Source of the DNA: Robiginitomaculum sp.
GTDB lineage: Bacteria; Pseudomonadota; Alphaproteobacteria; Caulobacterales; Maricaulaceae
Direction: 5' to 3'
Assembly (NCBI GenBank): GCA_016763315.1
Contig: JAESTZ010000043.1
Location: forward strand, 1-64,000
Length of the DNA stretch: 64,000 nucleotides
The notes under the pieces are model-generated. The model saw only the letters and a program-made list of their open reading frames with translations. It made no database searches and was not told the origin of the DNA. Shown here in pieces: positions 9,039 through 16,545 of the stretch (position 1 is the stretch's first letter; the number at the start of each line of letters is the position of its first letter). A program made the translations under genes and the position numbers.

Positions 9039-9824
9039 ATGACAGTTGCAGTGATAGTTCAGGCCAGAAATGGCTCTTCTCGGCTTCCGGGCAAGGTTTT
9101 GGAGCCAATTGGCGACAAGCCGGCTTTATTATGGTGTCTAGACAGATGTGAGCAAATATCGGGTGTTGATCATGTTGTTTGCGCTGTTCCGGATAATAGA
9201 GCTGATGATGAAGTGGCTGAACTTGCTGCCGATGCCGGTTATTTTGTAACCCGTGGCCCCGAAGACGATGTTTTGGGGCGTTATGTTAAGGCGGCAAAGG
9301 AAATAGGTGCAAAAACCATAATGCGCATTACCTCTGATTGCCCGTTGATTGATCCTGATATTGCCGCAAAAGTTCTTGATTTGCTATTTAGTTCAGGTGT
9401 GGACTATTCTTGTAACAATTTGCCTCCAAAATTTCCTCATGGCCTTGATTGCGAGGCGTTTTCTGCTGATTTGTTATTTGCTGCCAATGAACAGGCCAAA
9501 ACCGCCTATGAGTGGGAACACGTAACCCCATGGATACGAAATCACCCGTCATTGAGCCGGGTGAATTTATTAGGACCCGGAGGAGGGTTGGAACAGATGC
9601 GCTGGACACTGGATCAACCGCAGGATTTAGAGTTTTTCCGTGCATTGAATGATGCTTTTGGTGAGCAAACTTGTAATGCTAGTGCTTCTGAACTTGCGGC
9701 ATTTTGTTTGCGCCGTCCCGACCTTGGACAGATAAACCAGCAACATATTGATCATGCGCGATTACAAGATATTAATCGTGCCGGTTTGCAAAGTGCGCCA
9801 AGTCGCTTGCTAGAAGTGGCGTGA
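9039..9824 (+). CDS. SpsF-like cytidylyltransferase for a nonulosonic acid
   Basis: Likely activates a sialic-acid-like (nonulosonic) sugar with CTP. The 261 residues begin with the nucleotidyltransferase motif VIVQARNGSSRLPGKVL and have RGPEDDVLGRY and the metal-binding region SDCPLIDPD (around 98-106), as in SpsF/PseF proteins. Such proteins are often mislabelled as glycosyltransferases. The ATG giving MTVAVIVQAR is preferred because family members start there; an in-frame ATG three codons upstream is the alternative. First gene of a five-gene run; only one base separates its stop from the RmlD-like start. Confidence 0.82.
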   Translation: MTVAVIVQARNGSSRLPGKVLEPIGDKPALLWCLDRCEQISGVDHVVCAVPDNRADDEVAELAADAGYFVTRGPEDDVLGRYVKAAKEIGAKTIMRITSDCPLIDPDIAAKVLDLLFSSGVDYSCNNLPPKFPHGLDCEAFSADLLFAANEQAKTAYEWEHVTPWIRNHPSLSRVNLLGPGGGLEQMRWTLDQPQDLEFFRALNDAFGEQTCNASASELAAFCLRRPDLGQINQQHIDHARLQDINRAGLQSAPSRLLEVA

Positions 9825-9825
9825 A

Positions 9826-10689
9826 ATGCGCTTGTTGGTTTTAGGTGCTACTGGATTATTAGGGCATGAGCTTTGTCAGCAAATTAAGAGAAGCGACTTT
9901 GATCTTGTAACCGGCGCTAGATCAGGGGCTGATCTTAATTTTGATATTACTGATCCGGTTACCCTGCGAGATAGTTTGAATACCGTATCCGCTGATCTGG
10001 TGATCAATGCTGCGGCAAATGTCAATTTGGCGGATTGTCAGGAAAATCCGATGGCAGCCTTTGCGATAAATGCTGCGCCGGTACAGGTGATAAGTAAGTG
10101 GTGTGCAGAACAAAATAAAAAACTTGTGCAAATTTCAACTGACCATTTTTTTGATGGAGATGGCCGTAAAAGCCATGATGAACTGGCAGACATCACTATT
10201 GTCAATCAGTATGCAAGAACCAAATTTGCCGCCGAGGAATTTGCAAACACTTGTCCTGATGCGTTGATTATTCGTACTTCTATTGCCGGAATTCATCCAG
10301 ATGGCAGAGGTTTGGCAAATTGGGCGTTTAATCAAATATCAACTCGTAAGCCAATGAAATTGTTTAACGATTCTTATGGCTCGATCATTGATACGGTAAG
10401 TTTTTCCAATGCTTTACTGGATTTAATAGCAAGCAAAGCAAGCGGTGTTATCAATCTGGCGAGTTCGCAAATTTCGTCAAAACAGGAGTTTATAATTGGG
10501 CTTGCAAAGGTGATTGAAGTTGATCTTGATTGGGGTGTAAGTTGTTCAATTGCTGATTTGCAGCCACAAAGGGCAAAGGCAACAGGCTTAAATGTGCAAA
10601 AGGCCGAAGCAATATTAGGTTATAAATTACCGGGTATGATGACGGTTAGTGGAGAATTGGCAGAGCAATGGAAAAGGCAAAGTGGTTAA
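9826..10689 (+). CDS. RmlD/SpsK-like NAD(P)-dependent sugar reductase
   Basis: Extended SDR of the dTDP-4-dehydrorhamnose reductase type, 287 residues. Seen: N-terminal GATGLLG nucleotide motif (8-14), VINAAANVNLADCQENP, ISTDHFFDG (the STD(Y/H)VFDG motif of RmlD with histidine in place of tyrosine), and Y-ARTK as the catalytic YxxxK. Family knowledge says it reduces a keto-sugar nucleotide; which sugar is not evident. The neighbouring genes (SpsF, NeuB/PseI) resemble the Bacillus spore-coat sps cluster, where an RmlD-like gene also occurs. Immediately followed, with no gap, by the synthase gene. Confidence 0.8.
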   Translation: MRLLVLGATGLLGHELCQQIKRSDFDLVTGARSGADLNFDITDPVTLRDSLNTVSADLVINAAANVNLADCQENPMAAFAINAAPVQVISKWCAEQNKKLVQISTDHFFDGDGRKSHDELADITIVNQYARTKFAAEEFANTCPDALIIRTSIAGIHPDGRGLANWAFNQISTRKPMKLFNDSYGSIIDTVSFSNALLDLIASKASGVINLASSQISSKQEFIIGLAKVIEVDLDWGVSCSIADLQPQRAKATGLNVQKAEAILGYKLPGMMTVSGELAEQWKRQSG

Positions 10690-11766
10690 ATGGGGCTTGA
10701 AAAAAACTTCAAAATAGGTGATCGGCTAATAGGCAATGATCAGCCCACGTGGTTTATCGCCGACATAGCTTCATCTCATGACGGGGAACTTGATCGGGCG
10801 GTAGAGTTGATCCATTTGGCGGCGAAAGCTGGAGCTGATTGTGCCAAGTTTCAACACTTTTTAGCAAAAGATATTGTCTCGGATGTTGGTTTTTCACAAT
10901 TAGGCGGGAAAAGTTCGCATCAAGCAAAGTGGAAAGAAAGCGTTTTCGAGGTGTTCAGGAAATACGAAACACCCAGAGACTGGACAAAAGTTCTGGTGCA
11001 AGCGTGCCGTGATGCCGGTATTGAATATATGACAACCCCTTATGATCTGGCGGCATTGGATATTATGGATAAATATGTCGGTGCATATAAAATTGGTTCA
11101 GGTGATATTGGCTGGGTTAGCTTCTTAGCTACAGTCGCGAAGCGTAAAAAGCCGGTGTTTCTGGCAAGTGGTGCCGCAGATATTACAGATGTGAAGCGGT
11201 CTGTAGCTGCGATATTGAAACATAATGCCGATTTATGCTTGATGCAGTGCAATACAAATTACACAGGTGAAGTAAGTAATTTCTCGTATATCAATTTAAA
11301 TGTCTTATCCGCATATTCCGCGATGTTTCCTGATCTTGTGTTAGGTCTGTCTGATCATACCCCGGGTCATGCCACGGTTTTAGGGGCAATCGCTTTGGGC
11401 GCACGGGTGGTGGAGAAGCACTTTACCGATGATAATTCTCGCCCTGGCCCCGATCACGGTTTTTCCATGAACCCGAAAAGCTGGCGGGAAATGGTTGATC
11501 GTTCGCGGGAGTTGGAATTGGCTCTGGGTGATGGAATTAAACGTGTTGAAGCAAACGAGATCGAGGCTGCAATTGTCCAGCGTCGTTGTTTGCGTATTAA
11601 ATCCGATTTATCAGCCGGACATGTATTAACCGCAAATGATCTTGAGGCATTGCGGCCAAAACCCGATGGTTCAGTAGAGCCATGGCAAATGAATGTAGTA
11701 ATTGGCAAGGTGTTGGCAAAACCAATGCTCCAAGGTGAAGCATTACTGCTAAAGGACTTTTTATGA
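10690..11766 (+). CDS. NeuB/PseI-like nonulosonic acid synthase
   Basis: Aldol-type synthase expected to condense phosphoenolpyruvate with a six-carbon amino sugar to give a nine-carbon acid. The 358 residues include the TIM-barrel start FIADIASSHDGELDRA (family: IAEIGxNHxGD), KFQ, YKIGSGDI, LGLSDHTPGH, and EKHFTDD, followed by a C-terminal SAF (antifreeze-like) domain from about residue 295 (RCLRIKSDLSAGHVLT). SPS-E/PseI and NeuB cannot be separated by eye, so the exact product (pseudaminic, legionaminic or other) is open. Its end overlaps the GNAT gene by an ATGA. Confidence 0.87.
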   Translation: MGLEKNFKIGDRLIGNDQPTWFIADIASSHDGELDRAVELIHLAAKAGADCAKFQHFLAKDIVSDVGFSQLGGKSSHQAKWKESVFEVFRKYETPRDWTKVLVQACRDAGIEYMTTPYDLAALDIMDKYVGAYKIGSGDIGWVSFLATVAKRKKPVFLASGAADITDVKRSVAAILKHNADLCLMQCNTNYTGEVSNFSYINLNVLSAYSAMFPDLVLGLSDHTPGHATVLGAIALGARVVEKHFTDDNSRPGPDHGFSMNPKSWREMVDRSRELELALGDGIKRVEANEIEAAIVQRRCLRIKSDLSAGHVLTANDLEALRPKPDGSVEPWQMNVVIGKVLAKPMLQGEALLLKDFL

Positions 11767-12317
11767 CAAACCCTGATATGGTACTTAACGGGGAATTGGT
11801 AGTCCTAAGAGCTATCGAAATAGCTGATCTTGAGAAACTGCGTCTATGGCGTAATCGTCCAGAGTATCAGCAATTTTTTAGGGAATACCGCAATATAACC
11901 CCGATAATGCAACAAAACTGGTATGAGAAAACTGTATTGGCAGACGATCGGGTGGTCATGTTTGCGATAACTGACAAGGCTGATGAGCGTTTACTTGGGG
12001 CTTGCGGTTTATGCTATATTGACCGACGAAACAGTTCTGCAGATTTTTCAATATATCTGGGTGCTGATGATTTGTATATTGATGAGCAATACGCGCCAGA
12101 TGCAGGGAAATTACTGTTGGAGTATGGGTTTTCCTGCTTGTCTTTGCATCGTGTCTGGGCAGAAATTTATGCTATCGACACTGCCAAACAACATTTTTTA
12201 CCAAGCCTAGGTTTTCAATTAGAGGGGCGCCATCGACAAGCGCACCGGCTTGAAAATGGCACTTGGACTGATTGTCTATTTTACGGGAAATTGGCACGCG
12301 AAAATAAAGCTATATGA
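11763..12317 (+). CDS. GNAT acetyltransferase, PseH/FlmH-like by context
   Basis: RimJ/RimL-type N-acetyltransferase fold, 184 residues: the N-terminal VLRAIEIADLEKLRLWRNRPE is typical, and FQLEGRHRQAHRLENGTWTDCLFYGKL is the usual C-terminal end. Position as the last gene of the sugar run, overlapping the synthase by four bases, suggests that it acetylates the 4-amino sugar intermediate, as PseH does. The acetyl-CoA P-loop (Q/RxxGxG/A) is weak (YAPDAGKLLLEYGF), so activity should not be assumed. Ribosomal-protein or general amine acetylation is the alternative. Confidence 0.75.
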   Translation: MTNPDMVLNGELVVLRAIEIADLEKLRLWRNRPEYQQFFREYRNITPIMQQNWYEKTVLADDRVVMFAITDKADERLLGACGLCYIDRRNSSADFSIYLGADDLYIDEQYAPDAGKLLLEYGFSCLSLHRVWAEIYAIDTAKQHFLPSLGFQLEGRHRQAHRLENGTWTDCLFYGKLARENKAI

Positions 12318-12383
12318 TCAGGTTTCGCATTTAGTAAAACTTATTGCAGTTTCTTAAGCTATAATCAGGAAGTTCTTGTTACT

Positions 12384-15101
12384 ATGATCCGGTTATATAA
12401 CTGGATTTTGATTATGTCGGATATTGGTTTTTTTTCGCCAAGCGGATTAAGCGCTGATTTGCTACTTGGTAGTTATCAGGCAGCAAGCGATTTGCGTTTG
12501 GCTAGATTGATCTCCAGCGGCAGAGCTGCCAATGCGCCACAGATAAATACCGCCAAGCCTGACACCTCGGTGCCGCCACCATGGGACGCGGCAGCCAAAC
12601 CTCTGGGGCAAGAGGAAATTCTCAACAAAGCATTGGCTTCCGGGCAGTTCTTTTATCAGAATTTAGAAAGCTTTTCCAATACTTCGGCGCCGGAGGATCA
12701 AAAGAAATTATTTGCTTTATATCAAGGCATTCGTAGGCTTTCTGCCTTGGGAGTCGAGGCTGCAGATAAAACAGTTACCGATAGCCGCAGGCGTTTGCTG
12801 GATCGTCGTCTGGGTGAGGGGATTACTCAATTGGAAAGCTTCCTTGGCACTACTGAGTTTGAAGAGCTTTCGTTTCTAAAGGGCGCGAAAAGCAGCAAGG
12901 CCGACAGCACTTTGTCCATTGAACGTAATCGTTCCGACTATGTCACGGGGGTGATTTATGATGGTACATTTGATGACGCGGTTCCGGCGTTCGCCGGTAA
13001 TGCGCAATTTACCATAACAGCCAAGCGGGTAACCGGTGATATTGTGGTCAATATCGACCTTGCCGAGATGGGAGCAACGGTGCGAAACCTTGATAATGTA
13101 GCCGATTATATCAATGGAAAACTAGATGCCGCCGGTTTATATTCGACATTCAAGCGGGTGAAAATTGGTGAACCGGACGAAAACAACATCGTGCCGGGAA
13201 ATCAGTTTGGTTACAAAATTCTTGGTACCGGAACCGAGCCGTTGCAGTTTACGCCGGTTACCGGAACTCCGGCAATTTATGTGGCAGGTACATCAGGGAT
13301 CGGGGATACGCAAACTGCCCGCATCAGTAAATTTGATGCCGAGGCGTTATCTGCTCCAGCAATAGACTTTTCTACTCGCCTTGAGGCCGCTGAAGATGCC
13401 AGCACAAAATTCCTAGCCACCAAAACCGGAAGCAATGGCGAAATTTACGCTATTGTCAGCTCTGATGGTGAAGTTGCCGGTCTGCAGCCGCGCGGCGAGA
13501 AAGATATCTATCTGGTACGATATGACAGCTCTGGCAAAACTATCTTTACCCGTGGCTTGGGTTCTGCCGGTGACATAGATGTTAGCGATCTGGAAATAGG
13601 TAGCGATGGATCGGTGATAATTTCCGGTAAGGTCAGCGGTACTTTGGGCGATACTACAAAGTTCGGCGGCTCTGACAGTTTTGTTGCGAAGTTTGATGCC
13701 AATGGCAATGAGCAATTCATCAAACGCTTTGGAGTATTTGCCGACGATCAAGCCAATGCGGTAACTGTGGACAATAGTGGTAATATATTTGTTGTTGGCT
13801 CGACCAGTGCTGCACTTACCGGCAGCCATAATGGTGGTAAAGACGCATATATTCGGGCGATGGACAGCAATGGTAACACCCTGTTCACGCGCCAGTTCGG
13901 AACCGCAGCCAACGAAACTGCCAAAGAAATAGCCATTGATGCAAACGGAAATTTATTGGTCGCCAGCGAGGAAAACGGCATTGGCAAGTTAACCAAATTT
14001 AACTCGAATAATGGCACCGATCCGGCAATCTGGCAGGTTGACCTCGGCGCGCTTGACAGTGGCTCTATTAGTTCCTTGCGGGTTGACGGCACGGCGATTA
14101 TCGTTGGTGGCTCGGTTGGCGCAGCCAACGGCCTTGGCGCGGGTATTCTTGCCCATTCGGGAGAGCGCGACGGATTTTTGACGCGCATAGACGAAGATGG
14201 CGGTGGCAATCCGGCGCGTACTTGGACAAGTTTTTTAGGCACTAGTGCTACCGACACCATTAGTGAAATAGCATCAGCCAATGGCAAGCTGTATGTTGCG
14301 GGAACCACCGGTGGTTCAATGCCGGGCGGCGGAGTGCTGGACGGCAGTAATAATGCCTTTGTCAGCCGGATTGATCTTGCAACTGGCGCGGTTGAGGGAA
14401 CCAGTCAGATAACCGGTGGCGGCGGCAATGCATCGGCGGCGGCAATAAGTATTGATAGCACCGGAACATCGGTTCTTGACGCTTTTCGTTTGCCAAAAGG
14501 CATGGCTGTAACTGTCGACAGTTCGGTTTTAACCACTCGTTCTGTGGCTCGTGATGGTGATAGTTTCCAGATCAGTCTTAATGGCGGACTAAAGCGAACT
14601 ATTCGTATTGATAGTGATGATACCTATCGGGCGCTGACGTTCAAAATAAATGCTGTTTTATTGCTTGATGGCAAGGCAGAAATTTCTCGTGGTGCCAAGG
14701 GTGATACTTTGCGGATCAAGCCGGGGCCAGGTAATTCGATCGAGTTATTCGCTGGCCCAGAGGGGCGGGATTTGTTATCGGCGTTGGGCATTCCAGAAGG
14801 CGCAGTACAGTTAGAAGCAGAAAATGATGCCGATGAAACCAGTAGTTCAGCACCGCCGGTTTATGCCTTGGGATTTAGCTCCGATATTGCTTTGAGCACT
14901 CTAAAACAAGCCAATGCCGCCAATGAAGCATTGAATGAAGCATTAACATTGGTACGCAGCGCCTATCGCACACTGACCCTTGATCCGGCACTAAAAGCGT
15001 TGCTTGAGGGTGGTAATAAAGCCAATGGCCCGGTTCCTGCGTACTTAAGCGCACAAATTGCCAATTACTCAGCAGGACTGGCCAGACTAACCGGTGGGTA
15101 A
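12384..15101 (+). CDS. FlaEY-like beta-propeller protein beside flagellar sugar genes
   Basis: A 905-residue protein with a helical N-terminal region (about 15-170) that has no signal peptide, a middle part (about 330-700) made of SBBP-type repeats (D-A-NGN-Y-V-G-T units such as TVDNSGNIFVVGST and AIDANGNLLVASEE) predicting a beta-propeller, and a helical C-terminal segment ending NYSAGLARLTGG. The start LSADLLLGSYQAASDLRLARL and the overall layout recall Caulobacter FlaEY, a regulatory protein linked to flagellin modification; I make this assignment from memory of the family, not from a search. An AGGAAG site 11 bases upstream supports the ATG at 12384; the ATG at 12414 (MSDIGFF) is an alternative. 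It follows the sugar genes after 66 bp. Confidence 0.6.
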   Translation: MIRLYNWILIMSDIGFFSPSGLSADLLLGSYQAASDLRLARLISSGRAANAPQINTAKPDTSVPPPWDAAAKPLGQEEILNKALASGQFFYQNLESFSNTSAPEDQKKLFALYQGIRRLSALGVEAADKTVTDSRRRLLDRRLGEGITQLESFLGTTEFEELSFLKGAKSSKADSTLSIERNRSDYVTGVIYDGTFDDAVPAFAGNAQFTITAKRVTGDIVVNIDLAEMGATVRNLDNVADYINGKLDAAGLYSTFKRVKIGEPDENNIVPGNQFGYKILGTGTEPLQFTPVTGTPAIYVAGTSGIGDTQTARISKFDAEALSAPAIDFSTRLEAAEDASTKFLATKTGSNGEIYAIVSSDGEVAGLQPRGEKDIYLVRYDSSGKTIFTRGLGSAGDIDVSDLEIGSDGSVIISGKVSGTLGDTTKFGGSDSFVAKFDANGNEQFIKRFGVFADDQANAVTVDNSGNIFVVGSTSAALTGSHNGGKDAYIRAMDSNGNTLFTRQFGTAANETAKEIAIDANGNLLVASEENGIGKLTKFNSNNGTDPAIWQVDLGALDSGSISSLRVDGTAIIVGGSVGAANGLGAGILAHSGERDGFLTRIDEDGGGNPARTWTSFLGTSATDTISEIASANGKLYVAGTTGGSMPGGGVLDGSNNAFVSRIDLATGAVEGTSQITGGGGNASAAAISIDSTGTSVLDAFRLPKGMAVTVDSSVLTTRSVARDGDSFQISLNGGLKRTIRIDSDDTYRALTFKINAVLLLDGKAEISRGAKGDTLRIKPGPGNSIELFAGPEGRDLLSALGIPEGAVQLEAENDADETSSSAPPVYALGFSSDIALSTLKQANAANEALNEALTLVRSAYRTLTLDPALKALLEGGNKANGPVPAYLSAQIANYSAGLARLTGG

Positions 15102-15111
15102 TTCCCATATT

Positions 15112-15549
15112 TCAACGAAATTTCGTTTTTAGAACAAAAAGATTGTTTATAACAACAAAGATAAAGCCAATTATACTAAGCCATAAAAACTCGTGCAAAG
15201 TACTGAATGTGTTATATGTCGAGGGTGATGCTATATAACAAAGAACTGTAATCAGAGCTATTACTGTGCCAAGCGCCGGTAAAAAGAACAGAAAAAAAAC
15301 GGTAAACTTGTTAAATGTAAGAACCAGAACTTGATATGGAAAATATAATACCATAAAGAAAATACCTATAGTAAATAAAAAGGCCATTCCAGCCGCAAGC
15401 CCGACCGCAACAAAAATATTATCAACCGGCATAGACTCCATACCTATGGATATCTTTATAAACCAATATATAGTTAGCAATAAAAACAGGAGCAACATAG
15501 ATCCAAAGGTCAATAATATATTTCGCAACATTCGTTTGAGAAAAATCAT
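15112..15549 (-). CDS. Unrecognised four-helix membrane protein
   Basis: A 145-residue protein with no family that I recognise. Four hydrophobic segments are visible at about residues 12-33, 45-75, 82-105 and 115-138, the last followed by a short basic tail (KTKFR). Codons are AT-rich compared with the genes on either side. It lies third in a minus-strand run after a predicted lipoprotein and a 58-residue membrane peptide, 39 bp downstream of the latter. The three may form one transcription unit. Confidence 0.7.
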   Translation of the reverse strand: MIFLKRMLRNILLTFGSMLLLFLLLTIYWFIKISIGMESMPVDNIFVAVGLAAGMAFLFTIGIFFMVLYFPYQVLVLTFNKFTVFFLFFLPALGTVIALITVLCYIASPSTYNTFSTLHEFLWLSIIGFIFVVINNLFVLKTKFR

Positions 15550-15588
15550 TTTGCACCCGTTAATGTACGAAATTGAGTTACCAAAGCA

Positions 15589-15765
15589 TTATTTCTTTTT
15601 ACCAATATATTTGTGAAGATTCAGCCAAAAGTACAAAACTCCAAGACTTACCAAACCAAATACGACATAGAAAGGAACAGTCAGATCCAGCACTCTTTCT
15701 AAGATTATGATCAATAATGCTGGAGAGCTGCTTATTGTTAAAAATTTGATGAGTTTAATATTCAT
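15589..15765 (-). CDS. 58-residue single-pass membrane protein
   Basis: A short open frame starting with ATG and ending TAA. The product opens MNIKLIKFL, has one long hydrophobic stretch (about 15-46, with an acidic/basic pair in the middle: LERVLD) and ends in a basic tail YIGKKK. It begins five bases after the stop of the lipoprotein gene, which argues for translational coupling and for its being real. No homologue recognised. AT-rich like its neighbours. Confidence 0.6.
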   Translation of the reverse strand: MNIKLIKFLTISSSPALLIIILERVLDLTVPFYVVFGLVSLGVLYFWLNLHKYIGKKK

Positions 15766-15770
15766 TTTAA

Positions 15771-16409
15771 CTACCGCTTTAATATCAAGTCAGCCCACCA
15801 ATCGGCATAAAATCGATATTCAACTACCCGGCCGCATCGTAAGCTATTTGCATCACCCCATACAAAAAAACGCTCTGTTGTATGTGACACAGTTATCCCA
15901 TCACGTATGGTGGACTTACCTAGCAACAATGTTGGATCCTGCAAGTATTTGGGAAGTTTACATGAAGGAAGTTGTTCCACACTTTGTGAAATGTGAAGTT
16001 CATCATAACTACCTAACTTGGCAAATACATAATACACATCACATCGCGATGGCGAGTATCCTACATAAGTCATGCTATACTCGGATTCATGAACATTGCC
16101 AGATACAGCCAATAACCATTGAGAGTGGTCAAGGTCATTGGAAGTGGCGATTTCAAAATTAGAATATCCATGATTGGTGACAAATTGATCGCGAATATCA
16201 GTGTACAATCCAATGTAATCACTAAATTTTACATAATCATAATCGGAAATGAGCATTGTTGAATCTTTTGAGAAACTGCACATCTCATCATTGACTTGGC
16301 TCTTATGGTAATTAGTAGTTTGACTGGAATTATCCAACACACACCCGGAAACAGCCAACAAAACAAAAAACAATCCATATAATCGTGTAAAAAACGTATT
16401 TATGAACAT
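15771..16409 (-). CDS. Putative lipoprotein of unknown function
   Basis: A 212-residue protein with a lipoprotein signal: basic start, hydrophobic LYGLFFVLLAV and lipobox AVSGC (Cys about 23). The mature part is Tyr- and Ser-rich with several cysteines (for example SRCDVYYVF, LPSCKLP, SLRCGRVV) and no recognised domain. It heads the three-gene AT-rich run on the minus strand. The upstream 136 bp hold no gene and presumably its promoter. Base composition differs from the flanking flagellar-sugar and TPR genes, consistent with recent acquisition, though this is only a visual impression. Confidence 0.7.
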   Translation of the reverse strand: MFINTFFTRLYGLFFVLLAVSGCVLDNSSQTTNYHKSQVNDEMCSFSKDSTMLISDYDYVKFSDYIGLYTDIRDQFVTNHGYSNFEIATSNDLDHSQWLLAVSGNVHESEYSMTYVGYSPSRCDVYYVFAKLGSYDELHISQSVEQLPSCKLPKYLQDPTLLLGKSTIRDGITVSHTTERFFVWGDANSLRCGRVVEYRFYADWWADLILKR

Positions 16410-16545
16410 ATCATTTATTCCTTCTATTGTTGTTTATAACGTACCCGGTCATTCATACAAAACTGCAAACAACATTACTTTTGCAAAAACACTATATGAA
16501 TTTTGCTTGTTTTTTCGATTGTTTCTTTGGCATCAGTGTGATCGC

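Noticed and set aside
9388-9645. Glycosyltransferase label for the SpsF-like gene region
   Set aside because: SpsF proteins are often called glycosyltransferases, but the N-terminal motif and neighbours fit a cytidylyltransferase.
15707-16162. 151-codon plus-strand frame
   Set aside because: Antisense to the lipoprotein gene, which has a clear lipobox; no ribosome-binding site.
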